Assembly: GCA_003184365.1 (NCBI GenBank)
Contig: NKYR01000006.1
Location: 310,001-374,000, forward strand
DNA length: 64,000 bases
Source of the DNA: Evernia prunastri
Lineage: Eukaryota; Ascomycota; Lecanoromycetes; Lecanorales; Parmeliaceae
Reading direction: 5' to 3'
The position numbers and the translations under genes are program-made. This document shows positions 37,001-48,141 of this stretch, one piece after another. The notes below the pieces were generated by a model, which saw only the letters and a list, made by a program, of their open reading frames with translations, was not told where the DNA came from and made no database searches. The number at the start of each line of letters is the position of its first letter. Within the stretch, counting starts at the first letter, position 1.

Positions 37001-37785
37001 TGCAAACAGATACGCAAGGGCATTCTCTCTGACCGAGCGTCTTTTAAAACCCTTGAGGTTGTCGTCATGTTTGTCCTTGCGCATTCCCAAGAAGACATCT
37101 AGGCGCTTGAAGGTGATCTCTCGCTGACGATGCACTGTGCTGGCAGCATGACCGCCATCGAAGGATACAGCTTCAGTCAAGAGTTGGAGACAAGGTGAAA
37201 TGAGGTAATCTTTCGCTTTGTGGGTGCCGAGGCCTCTATCAAATAGCTTGGTTTGATCGGCGTGTAGAATAGTAGTGCATAAGCGATTACCGTATTCTCG
37301 AAATTCAAGACAATTAGAGATAGACTTGAGAAGCAAAGCGAGCACAGCCACCACGGAGGCAAAGAGGCCATCAGCATTTGATTGAGCTGCGAAATGCCAT
37401 GTCTTGATGATGTCTCCGAGATAAGAAGACGCCTCTCTTCCTTCTGGCGGAACTTGAGACTGTAAGTAGTCGAGGAGCAGTACACGCTTGGCGGACCGAT
37501 CATCACTTTCGGCAGTATAGGCAATTGATGCCAGAAAAGATTTGAAAGACTTGATCTCTACATGAAGCATTAGGCCTTTCTTTGCCCCCTGCCAGCGGAG
37601 GAAGGGTCTCGATGATTCTTACTTTGCCTCACCATTGGACCAACGTCCTGCTCGAAAGCCAACAATAATCGCAAATCTCTAGACGACTGGATCTCTTGAG
37701 TGTCCGTCGCAGTCGCCAAGGTTCTCGTGATTTTGTGTCTCTTCTGAGGAGGACCATCGTCAGGGTCTGTTGTACGTTTGACCAT
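34081..37785 (-). CDS. URB1: nucleolar pre-ribosomal-associated protein 1 (Urb1/Npa1)
   Basis: Five exons, complement(34081..34413, 34463..34789, 34837..35720, 35770..37557, 37623..37785), give 1164 aa with all junctions in phase. The start MVKRTTDPDDG and the following PPQKRHK basic patch, then SSRDLRLLLAFEQD and KSFKSFLASI, match the N-terminal 60S-biogenesis domain of the Npa1 family. The rest is alpha-helical, HEAT/ARM-like. Npa1 acts in the nucleolus in an early pre-60S particle. Upstream in-frame GTG and TTG codons lack an ATG, so I chose 37785. The donor of the third intron is weak (GTCGGT) but its CTAAC branch point and CAG acceptor are clear. The length is shorter than yeast Urb1 but plausible for filamentous fungi. 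Divergent from the NDE gene, 353 bp apart. Confidence 0.88.
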
Positions 37786-38138
37786 ACTATCATTTGAACT
37801 TGAGACCCGATCAAGAATTGGCTGTTCGGCTCTCCCAATATTTGCTTGAGCCTTGAGGCAAGGACGAGGGGCCCTCGGGGTAGACACGGCGGAATGATGC
37901 CGGCCAGCAAAATCTCGGCAAATTTATTCTACCAAATTGCTATTGAGCATGACGTCCCGCCCCTCGCGCGTTGGCCCTTCTAAGTTTAAACCTCACCTAC
38001 CTTACTTAATTTAAATTCCTTTATCTCTTCCTCCTAAGTCAAAGCCTGCGACTCAATATTTGGTACAAATTCAACGAGCATGATAGTATGACTTCTTCCG
38101 TCTTGCCTTGATCATTTGCTTGTTACAAGAATAGCACA
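37786..38138. promoter_or_regulatory. bidirectional promoter of Urb1 and external NADH dehydrogenase
   Basis: 353 bp between divergent ATGs. A CACCTACCTTACTTA sequence lies near 37994-38008, similar to words in other intergenic regions of this window. Confidence 0.5.
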
Positions 38139-40431
38139 ATGCTCCGCAATAGGCCAACCAAGCTTTTTTTCTTCCTCCGAAGCTTCCCCACCACACTCAG
38201 GAACCCAACATTTACGCTATACCGGAGAGTCAATGCTCCACGAAACTTCTCTCAGGCCAGCTATCCATGGTCTGTTGACCGTAACTGCAATAGACGTCTC
38301 CATATCGAGCCAATTCTTAGATGTCCACGCCCATTGACCTCCTACCAGTTGGTTCGCCCAGTCTCTACGCATCCTCTACACAAACCGCGTGGTCGCCTCT
38401 TCCGTTTCACTTATCGCTTATTTGCCTATGCCGGTGGCTTCGTCTTGATCACAGGTAGCTTGATCGTAGCTTTCTTTCTTTACGATGCCTCAACATACCG
38501 CGAGGATCTGTCCTACACCGATATTCCAGTCTCGGAAGACGCTCTGGAGCCAAGAAGAGGAGGGCCGAAAAACCTACCAATAGCAGAGGTACTGGTGGAT
38601 GATGACGACAGTACTGAGAATTTGAGGCAGAAGAACAAGCCGAAGCTGGTCATCTTGGGCAGCGGATGGGGCAGCGTAGCGATACTCAAAACGCTGAACC
38701 CGGAGGACTACCATGTCACTGTTGTCTCGCCCGTCAACTACTTCCTTTTTACCCCAATGTTACCATCAGCCACTGTTGGTACGCTAGAATTGCGATCGTT
38801 GGTGGAGCCCATTCGGCGCATTGTGAGCCGAGCGAAGGGGCATTTTTTAAAGGCCGAGGCGGTCGACGTGGAGCTCTCCGAGAAGCTACTAGAAATCGCA
38901 CAGACCAATGCACAGGGCGAAGAATGCCGCTTTTACCTTCCCTATGATAAATTGGTAATTGGTGTCGGTGAGCGGATCGTTGCAGCCATGCCTTTTTGAG
39001 AGACTGACATTGATTAGGCGCTACCACAAATCCTCATGGCGTCAAGGGTCTAGAGAATTGCCATTTCCTCAAAGACATCGAGGACGCGCGCCTGATTAGA
39101 AACAAAGTTATGCAAAATCTAGAGCAGGCTTGCATGCCTACAACATCTGATGAAGAACGTCGACGGCTACTATCGTTTGTTGTCAGCGGCGGTGGGCCTA
39201 CCGGCGTGGAGTTTGCGGCCGAGCTCTTTGATATGTTGAATGAAGATTTGGGCCGATCGTTCCCCAAGATTCTCAGGAACGAGATATCGGTCCATGTCAT
39301 ACAGAGCAGGGGTCACATTTTGAATACATACGACGAAGCTTTATCAAAATTTGCCGAAGCTAGATTTGCGCATGACCAGGTGGAGGTGCTGACGAATTCT
39401 CGTGTCAAAGAAGTACAAAAGGATAAGATCCTTTTCTCCCAAAAAGATGAAAAAGGAGAGACTGTTACTAAAGAGCTTCCAATGGGCTTCTGTCTCTGGT
39501 CCACCGGTGTTGCTCAGACTGAGCTTTGTAAAAGAATTGCCGCTAAAATTGACGTTCAAAATAACAAACATGCCTTAGAAACGGACACGCATCTGCGCCT
39601 CAATGGTGCTCCACTTGGCTCTGTATATGCCATTGGAGACTGCTCCACTGTCCAGAATAATGTTGCCGATCATCTCGTCCACTTTCTGCGTTCGATGGCG
39701 TGGGAAAAGGGCAAGGACCCCGAAAAGATGGAAGTCACATTTCCGGAATGGCGCAATGTTGCCCAACGAGTCAAGAAGCGCTTCCCACAAGCTTCAGATC
39801 ATCTCAGGAGGCTTGACAAGCTTTTTGAACACTATGACAAAGATGTAGGTATTTTCAGAGCGATGCCAATTCTCAGCAGACTGAAGCCGAACATCATCGT
39901 CTGGGGCAAGAGCTCAGATACTGACCAAAGCTACTTCCAGAGTCTACATTCATGTTCCAAAAACAATACTGACTTCGACATGTCTTTTAGCGAAATGGAA
40001 CACTAGACTTCGGCGAACTCCATGAGTTACTGCTTCAAATCGATTCGAAACTAACCTCACTTCCAGCAACGGCCCAGCGCGCCCATCAGCAAGGGCAGTA
40101 TTTGGGACGTAAGCTCAACAAATTGGCACAGGCAGCGCCTGGAATGACGGCCAATGAGGTTGACTACGGGGATCTAGACGAAGCTGTCTACAAAGCGTTC
40201 GAGTACCATCATTTGGGTAGCCTGGCATACATCGGCAACTCGGCCGTCTTCGATTTCAACGGGTTGAGTTTCAGTGGCGGCTTGATGGCAGTATACCTGT
40301 GGAGGAGTGTGTACTTTGCGCAGAGCGTGAGTCTTAGGACAAGGATATTGTTGGCCATGGATTGGAGCAAGAGGGCTTTGTTCGGACGAGGTGACGATGA
40401 TCATTCGATACAACAATTATTGCATTGCTGA
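38139..40431 (+). CDS. NDE1: external alternative NAD(P)H-ubiquinone oxidoreductase with EF-hand
   Basis: Exons 38139..38967, 39018..39844 and 39991..40431 encode 698 aa. The N-terminus is Arg-rich without acids (mitochondrial presequence), followed by one membrane helix at about 97-114, as expected for an enzyme facing the intermembrane space. Two Rossmann motifs are present: LGSGWGS (about 173-179, FAD) and VSGGGPTGVEFAAEL (NADH). Exon 3 completes an EF-hand, DKD then RNGTLDFGE (about 550-561), with all calcium ligands. The C-terminal YIG and WSKRALFGR segments complete the family pattern. It oxidises cytosolic NAD(P)H without pumping protons; the EF-hand suggests calcium control as in Neurospora homologues. 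Introns have GTGAGC and GTAGGT donors. Confidence 0.95.
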
Positions 40432-40760
40432 CTGGGGCATAGACATGATGAATTACTAGGCAGCGGGGTCCTGATGCTTGCGCTTTTGCTGATAGGATTA
40501 ATGGAGCACAAGCGCATAGCCCACAGCAAATTGTCAACAGATATGGATGTGTCAAATAGCTACGTAGGCTTCAAGACGTGGTGAACTAATGCAGTAAGTT
40601 GCACAGCTATAGATACGCCTTTTTGTAGGGTTCCCTGTCCCGCTCATTTCTAACTACTGCCAATAAAATGCTAGGTGATCTATGCCCGTAAGAACGAAAG
40701 GTTCCTTGTAAAGATTGCTCGCTCAACGCCTGCCATCACGTATGCTAACAATGCTAGACT
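40432..40760. other. convergent intergenic region
   Basis: 329 bp between the stop codons of NDE (+) and Uba1 (-). No feature recognised. Confidence 0.5.
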
Positions 40761-43700
40761 CTATGTCTGCAGCTTGAGCATAACATAGGGCACTTCAACG
40801 TCTTCCTCGTTCTTATCCTCTACCGTCATCTCGAAGATGACGTTCTTCTGGTGGTCAGGAATGGGCTTCTTGCTAATCGTTTCGACCAGTTGGCTCAGTC
40901 TGTGTGTCTCGTGTCAGTACTTGATTTACTGATCAAAACCATGGGAGACAATGACTTACTTAAGACCAAGCCGATCTTTGAGTTTGCTCGCCGGGTAGAA
41001 GCTGGCATACAATAGACTCACGCCTGAGCTTAGCATCATGATATCCAAACCCTTCTCCTTGAAGTCGTCCAGGAACTGTTGCAGAGTGATATCCTCAACC
41101 TCAAATCGATCCCAAAGTTTATCAATCGTCACCTCGCCGGAGCTGCCCATGTATTTTCCCTTCGGACTAGCAATGGGCTCGCTGAACCCGAAGAATGGAA
41201 GCGCAAGGTTGACAAAGCCGTTTTTGTATTGTTCAATATCGTCTTTGCCATCCACGACCTTGTACAGCTCTAGGATGACGAGGCCGGTGACCAGAGCGGT
41301 GGTCGTGGCAATGGCAGGAATAATTTTGCCTGCAATAAACTTGGTCTTGTGCCGATCTGCTTCCGCAATTGCATAATTCTGGGCTCGCAAATTACTGGCT
41401 GCAGTAATGAAGTCAATGTGATGATTAGTATCATCATCCTTCTCAAACTCAACAGGCTCTAGCTTGGAGCCTTGAAGTGTTGAGGGGGGTGGCAATTGGG
41501 ACACTATCTGCTCAAGTGTGCCATTGTCATCGAAATTGGATCCTGAGGGTTGTGCGTTCGGGTCAGGCTCATTTTCATCTGCTTGGATTTTAACCGATGA
41601 ACTTGGAGTGAACTCTGGAATGATCATATTGTCCATGACGTCGAGATAATGCTTGTCCGCAACGCTATTACCCCCCTTGATGCCATAGTTGAACGCATGT
41701 AGATGTGCGGCGGCAACGACAAAGCCTATGTGAGTAGGATTCGAGACATCGAACCTCAAGGGGCTTGGGGCTCGCTTCGGTCCGGACCAGAATGGTGCAC
41801 CACTTGAGGTAGTACAATCCTTAGGAAAGTTGTAAAGTAGCTGTTGAATATCATTGTTGTATTTGCTCTCGAATTGACGTCTGGCCCAAACGATGCAGTC
41901 GTCGAAGTTGTGCGGCTTGTCTGTCACCAGATAGTCTCGGATGCTCTCCAATGTTGGTATCTCGTTGCCAGCTTGCTTCAACGTTTCTTCAATGTAATTA
42001 GGCTGTGTTATGTAAAGGTTCACGGTTTCTGGCGGTCCAACGAAAAATTCGTGGAACTTTTCTTTTGCCCAAGCAATCGTGTGATCAATCTTGTTTGGGA
42101 AGCTGCGCAGCGTACATTGTGGGAATGACTGTTCAGGAGGGTCCTGAGAGCTTGAATATGATTCAGTCAAATTCGGCAGAATGACCTGCGTGTTGCCTTT
42201 GGTTCCGAGCGTTCCGCTGTCGAGAAGTGGCTTGCGGAAGAAGACACATCGACGATCGACGTACTGCCTGGCGTCCACGTTGTCTAGAGCGTTGGTAACG
42301 CCGTCCAATTCTTCCCAGAAGTTTTCATTAAATATATGTTCTGTCTCGGCGCCGACTCTGTCCGGAAGGATAACGAATTTCCCTTTGAGATCTGGGTTCA
42401 TGGCTTGAACGGCTTCAGCAGCGCACTCGCTCTTCAGCTTTCCAACATCTTTAGGCCGGAACAGAAATTGTCTGTTCAAATTGCTCTTCTCAATCTGATC
42501 CATGTCTGCCACACTGATCTTCCCTTTGGGACCTGTTGCGAGACCAATCATGGCCCAATTCTTCAGCATCTCACAACCGATGGCACCAGCACCAACAAGG
42601 AATTCGCTAATGTTTGCAAGCTTCTCCTGGAACTCCCGACCAAACACAGCGATTTGCCCATCGTAGCGGGTGTTCAAAGGCTTGCACAGCTCTTCAGATC
42701 GCTTTACGGAGCCGGGCAGAGATTCTAAGGAATCGAAGTAGAGCCATTGCACAATTGGATGGAACTTGCCAGAGACAGACTTCAGCACCTCTTGCGCCGC
42801 TAAGCCTCCAAAGAAAGCAGACATAGGAGCAAGATCCCCTCGGGCTTGATAGCTGAGTTCACGTAACAATTTCTCATCCAATTCTACCTTGTCATCTCCC
42901 TCGCCAGCTAACGCTTGAGCGTACTTAAAGACCTCTAAAGCATCTTTGTCCGAGTAGGGTCGCGGCAACTTCCCACCATTTCTAGTTGCAAACTGGTGCA
43001 AGGCCTGAAAGCCCAGGTGGAGCTGTTGTGGTCGATCAAATTTAGCAAAATCAGACATCAGTAATTCAGGCCTTTTCAATTGTTCCGAGAGCGGCTGGAA
43101 GTTGATTATCTTGGGCATCTTGACCTGCTGGTAGAGCCCCCCACGCTTGTACTGTCCCAGATCGGACACGTCTCCGATGGAAAACGTATAGGGGCCTTTG
43201 ACGGTAATTTTGCGAGGTTCTGCGTTATTGAGCGCCTCCATACCTTGTACTTCCATAAAGGTGACAAAGTCGCCATCTTCGAGGCCGTGCCTCGTCTCAT
43301 CCAAAGCCGACACCAACCCATCCGAATCAATACCGGCAACTATTCCACTGACTGGGTTCTCTCCTGTAGGGTCTGCTACTGCGAAGTCTTTCCCACAATC
43401 CGTGAATATCGAGCCGAAGAGCCCAAAGATGTCCGCAATGACGATGAAGATACCGTTTTGGTGACAGTAATCGGATATAGTTACTTGATCCTTGAGGGAA
43501 ACCCCTGTCAAGACGACGACTTGATAGCGACGAAGCTGATTCAGGTCTTCCGTGAGGCTCTCGCTGGGATGCTCAGACACAGGCGTGTATGCGTTAAGTT
43601 CTGCAACCCTAGGGACAGTCACGGCAGCTCGTGGTCTACCGACGTCCTCCGGGTGTAGGAAGAACTGTGAGGAAAGATCTGAGATAGCAGCAGGCTCTGG

Positions 43701-44123
43701 GTCGAACAGGGTTAATGACTTGACCCCAGCTAGGGCGATGTTTTTGGCTACAAGGTAGAAAATAAGCAGATGCGTCAAATATAGGCACCGCAAGGAAACC
43801 AACCAATCTCCACTCCGAGTCCTCTCAAACCAGCGATAAGGACGTGCGACGAACTCATACGCTTCATAGCCTCATGACCAAGGACGTAAAGTTGCCGACT
43901 GTATAAGGACTCGTCAATATCGCCATTTTTAAGCTGCTCGGATCCAACGGAAGGTCCGTCAATTTCCATACTGGATGCCTGAGAGATGGATCTATTAGCC
44001 AGGCTCTCTTTTGACATTGCAGAACTACATTGCCAGTCCGTAAAGCATGCGGTGCGGAGAAAGCAGCACAGATAAAATTGGTAAGCACGGGCATCTCGGG
44101 AGGCTATGCACACATACCGTCAT
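40761..44123 (-). CDS. UBA1: ubiquitin-activating enzyme E1
   Basis: Preferred model: complement(40761..40899, 40960..43747, 43804..43978, 44118..44123), 1035 aa. The first exon would be ATG ACG only, spliced by GTATGT to a CAG preceded by a CTAAT branch point, giving MTASSMEIDG. A simpler start at ATG 44017 gives 1046 aa; both share everything from ASSMEIDG. Domains in order: inactive adenylation half (ESLYSRQLYVLGHEAMKRM, LRGLGVEIAKNIALAGV), active adenylation half (GAGAIGCEMLKNWAMIGL, ADMDQIEKSNLNRQFLFR), catalytic Cys in CTLRSFPNKIDHTIAWA, and the ubiquitin-fold domain ending VPYVMLKLQT. It activates ubiquitin with ATP and passes it to E2s. All key residues are intact. Confidence 0.95.
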
Positions 44124-44858
44124 GATCTTCTTCTTGTCAGGGCGGCTGTGCTCGTCAGAAGATTTCCTCTTACCCAGCGTGGCCGCCTTCGGGATATCAG
44201 CGTGGGAGTGAATGGTGGATGATTTCAATAGTGCTTGCACCGAGGCAAGCCCTGCCTGTCGCGTGAGATCCGGTTGTGAAGAGATGAAACGAAACGGCAA
44301 GAACGACCGCTAGTAAAGGACAACAACGATCGCCCGGATACTTTTAGAGACAGTTCAAGGTCTTGGAAAGATAGGAGGAAGTCAAGCAGGAGTTTTGGAG
44401 GATTTGAAATAGACTGTAGTTGAGCGACGTAGGTAGGATAAAGCGTCGAGACGTAAAGTGGTCAACGGGTTTAAATAATAATAATATGATGAAAGACTGG
44501 TTGGGCATGTCATCAGTCTTTACTTAGGTCTACAGTCAAAACGCTTGGACCAGCGGCTACCTTAAGAGTAGCGCCGATCTTTTCCAAGCACCTCGCCGAG
44601 GCCCTATCTGGAAGTGCAGACATGCATGTAGAGAGCAAAGCAATGTACAGCTCCTCGGCCAGACAGCCTTACTCTACCATTATTCACGGTGACTCTGCCA
44701 CCATGAGTGAACAACGTCCGAAAACCCAATAGACCGCCAGTTTTCTGGGCAACTGCTTCCACTTCGACGATAGCTATAGGCAGTTGACCACTGTGGAGCA
44801 AACCATACAGCATCCTGCGCAAATCCCTAGCCGTTTTGCTACATGGTGGTTTCCAAAC
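44124..44858. promoter_or_regulatory. divergent region between Uba1 and GH125; open basic frame
   Basis: About 735 bp. On the minus strand an open frame reaches from about 44300 into the Uba1 start and reads GKRKSSDEHSRPDKKK just upstream of the ATG at 44123, but it has no ATG of its own and is closed by a stop further up. It is probably 5' untranslated sequence. A run of TAA repeats lies near 44475. Confidence 0.4.
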
Positions 44859-46613
44859 ATGATACCTTTCGCGTTGACTTATATTCTGCTGGGGAGTAGT
44901 ATCCTTGGGAATGGCTTTTCTGGAGCTCTCGAGGATGCGAAGCATGGCAGCAATCAAGAGGCTTTGGGGTCCGGCATAGATGGGGAAAGATACAGGACCG
45001 CTTGTCCCGATTACAAACATTACTCTGTAATCCCTCAGTACGTCTGGTACCCCGCCTGCCACCCTTTCGAAGCAGACTAACATCTACTCTAGCCGACCCT
45101 TGAGCAAAGGACCCTTGGCTCTGCCATATCAGCGACCCTCGCCACACTGTCGAACGTTTTCCTCGCCTCGTGTAGAGGAAATCATCGAGGAAATGAGCGC
45201 ACGGATGGAGGACAAGGACCTAGCGAGGATATTCGAGAATGCTTTCCCAAACACCTTGGATACTACAGTCAGATGGCATGTCGATTCGACAGAGAAGCAC
45301 AAGCATTACCGGGATGGGGCGTGGGAAGGGGCACAAAGCTTTATTGTCACTGGAGACATCAATGCTGAATGGCTCAGGGACTCCACTAATCAATTGGCAC
45401 AGTATCAATCATTAGCGAAGAAAGACAAAAAGCTGGAGACCCTGATCCTTGGCGCTATCAACACACAAGCCGAGTACGTTATCGAATCCCCGTATTGTAA
45501 TGCTTTCCAGCCACCGCCGCCCAGCGGTGAGCCTGCCGTCAATAATGGGCAAGACGATAGTGTCCATCCAGCATATGAGCCGTCCCGGGTGTTCGAATGC
45601 AAGTACGAACTTGACTCCCTTGCTCATTTTCTTGCTTTGGGGAATCAATTCCACAAGAATACGGGCTCGAAGGCGTTCTTGAATTCAAGATGGTACATTG
45701 CCTTGGATACCATACTCGAGGTTCTGATACAACAAGCCAAACCAACCTTCAGCTCTGCCACTGGAAGATTTGAGAAAAATGAATACCTCTTCCGCAGAAT
45801 GACAAACCGGGGGACAGAGACGCTGAGTCTTTCAGGGATTGGCAATCCTCTAGGAGCAGATACCGGACTTATTCGAAGTGCTTTTAGGCCAAGTGATGAC
45901 GCTACGATCTTAGGCTTCTTCATCCCGGCGAATGCAATGATGGCCGTCGAGCTAAAGCGCACTGCTGAGGTACTAAGATCCGCAGGCAAAGACAGTCTTG
46001 CTGGTAAAGTAAAAGAACAAGGTGAGAGTATAGAGAGGGGCGTGTGGGAGTATGGCGTGGTGACGCATAAGATATATGGCGAAGTATTCGCATTTGAGGT
46101 TGACGGCTATGGATCTTCAATTCTCATGGACGACGCCAACCTGCCGTCGCTGTTGGCATTGCCTCTGCTAGGCTTCGTCGATGCGGACAACAACATTTAC
46201 AAGAATACCAGAAAGATGATATTGGACCGAGCAAGCAACCCCTATTTTCTCGTCGGAAAGGCCTTTTCAGGCATTGGCGGTCCGCATGTTGGATTGCAGC
46301 ACGCTTGGCCTATGAGTCGTCTTGTTCAGGCGATGACGAGTAACGATGACGATGAGATAAAGCAGATCCTCAGTAATGTTCGAGATACAAGCAAGCTTGG
46401 TCTGATCCATGAAAGTGTCAATGTGGCGCGAGTGGCTGATTATACGCGTGCGTTTCTACTCTCTTTGACTTTGAAGCTCTGGATACTGACCGTGACACAG
46501 GGAGCTGGTTCGCATGGGCTAATTCGGTCTTCGCTCAGACAATTCTTGACCTTGCGGCAAGGAAGCCACATTTGATTTTTGGGCAGGGTGGCAAACCTTT
46601 TGTTATAGCTTGA
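44859..46613 (+). CDS. glycoside hydrolase family 125 (exo-alpha-1,6-mannosidase-like), secreted
   Basis: Exons 44859..45037, 45093..46447 and 46501..46613 encode 548 aa. A signal peptide covers about residues 1-20. Conserved GH125 features: CPDYKHYS and GPLALPYQRP near the start, VTGDINAEWLRDSTNQ with the family Asp, YELDSLAHFLAL, GFFIPANAMMAVEL, the FSGIGGPHVGLQHAWPMSRLVQA block, and the terminal SWFAWANS...PHLIFG. Metal-independent GH125 enzymes remove alpha-1,6-linked mannose, so the role is probably in mannan or N-glycan turnover outside the cell or in the secretory path. The last exon restores the Trp-rich end that one long ORF would miss. The first intron has a perfect CTAAC branch point. 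Confidence 0.93.
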
Positions 46614-46798
46614 GCCATACGAGCACCATGATGTCGTGTTGTAGCGTTCAGCGAGCCATTGTTTATGTGTTTGGAACCCCGCCACTGAATCGGCATATCA
46701 TATGTTGCGATCGTTAGATCTCATGATGCTTAGACTACTGCTTGCAATTGTTTACCTCGTGCCCCAAGCCGAATAGAGCAAGGCCACTGACACGGAGA
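46614..46798. other. short intergenic region
   Basis: Between GH125 and the inferred first micro-exon of the PNP oxidase gene. Nothing recognised. Confidence 0.4.
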
Positions 46799-47763
46799 AT
46801 GGAAGCATGTAAGAATGTTGACGATGACCCGAAAGGGTTTAGAACCAGGGTTTCGCTCTTAGGGACATAAATCCATGGCTCTCGTGCACAGATAGGTAGG
46901 TAGACAGCGCAACATTCGAAAGGGCCGGCGTACCCATGCAAGTATCCCCTATTCGGCTCCTCAGATTTACTCGCATGGCAGCGAATTCTAGCTCTAGGCT
47001 CATTTGTAATTCCGCCCTCTCGCCCTCCACATGCGATGCTTTGCTCCGCTCTTGCTTCCTCTGCATACGCTGACCTCTCCATTCAGTTGCTCCCGCTGGC
47101 GAAAAGTCTTCCGCACAAGCTGATCAGTACACAAAGGGCACTCTAGAGCGCCATCAACTCTCACCCTCCCCTTTCACCCAATTCCACACCTGGTTCACCC
47201 ATGCCCAACAATCCCACGTCCATCAACCCGAAACCGCCTGTCTGTCCACTGCCCACCTACCTTCAGGCTCCGTTTCGAGCCGATTCGTCTATCTGAAAGA
47301 ACTCGACGCCACCGGCTTTGTCGTTTACAGCAATTGGGGCACCAGCCGAAAGGCCGAAGACGTGCGGTCCAACCCGCGAGCTAGTCTGGCGTTTTGGTGG
47401 CACGAGCTGGAGAGACAGGTCAGGGTTGAGGGGACGGTGGTGAGGTTGAGCAATGAGGAGAGTCAGGCGTACTTCGGATTAAGGGCGAGGGGGTCAAGGA
47501 TAGGGGCATGGGCTAGTGAACAGAGTAAAGTCTTACCCGAAAAGAGTGGAGGGAGGGAGGTATTAGAAAACAGAGTGAGAGAGGTTGAGGGGAAATTTGA
47601 AGGAGTGGAAGAGATTCCCGTGCCAGAGTTCTGGGGCGGGCTGAGGTTGGTGCCGGAAATGGTGGAGTTCTGGCAAGGTAGGGAGAGTAGGTTGCACGAC
47701 CGGTTCAGGTACATTAGAGACGGAGGAGCGGACGGATGGAAAATTGAAAGGCTGAGTCCGTAG
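46799..47763 (+). CDS. PDX3: pyridoxamine/pyridoxine 5'-phosphate oxidase
   Basis: The main exon, 47087..47763, encodes the whole flavin-binding fold: SSRFVYLKELDATGFVVYSNWGTSRKAED, ASLAFWWHELERQVRVEGTV, SRIGAWAS, the PEFWGGLRLVPEMVEFWQGRESRLHDRF block, and the C-terminal WKIERLSP. It makes pyridoxal 5'-phosphate with FMN as cofactor. The exon has no ATG before conserved sequence, so a 5' exon is needed. The best candidate is 46799..46808 (ATG GAA GCA T) with a GTAAGA donor, a 278-nt intron and a TTCAG acceptor at 47086, giving MEAFAPAGEKSS in frame and 228 aa in total. The body is certain; the first exon is inferred. Confidence 0.88.
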
Positions 47764-48141
47764 AAGAAAACCATGCATAGAGAGAATCATCTCGCTTGCC
47801 GGGACAATATGTCTAATGTACATCATTTGCTATGAGCAGATGACCTAGATACTGGCTCTATCCAGACCTAGCTATGAGTTGAGATGGTCTATTCCTATCG
47901 TACACTTTTCGATTCTTTCCATGACAGAACTTCTTCATAGAGAAAAATAATCATTACACTTCTCCCAAACGCCAGCTTGGACTGTTGTGACACGAGCAAT
48001 GGGAATTCCGGACTCCGACGGCTCGAGCGCTTCTGCAGGTGTGCTGCGGATACCAAACATAAGTAAAAACGCCTGGGTATCATCCTAGAAAAACACCGAG
48101 GCAAAAGAACTAAGAAGCTGTACCGATACGAGAAAAGAGTC
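47764..48141. other. convergent intergenic region
   Basis: 378 bp between the stop codons of the PNP oxidase (+) and the PPR protein (-). Nothing recognised. Confidence 0.5.

Noticed and set aside
43080..43658. 192-codon plus-strand frame
   Set aside because: Lies wholly inside the ubiquitin E1 coding exon on the other strand.
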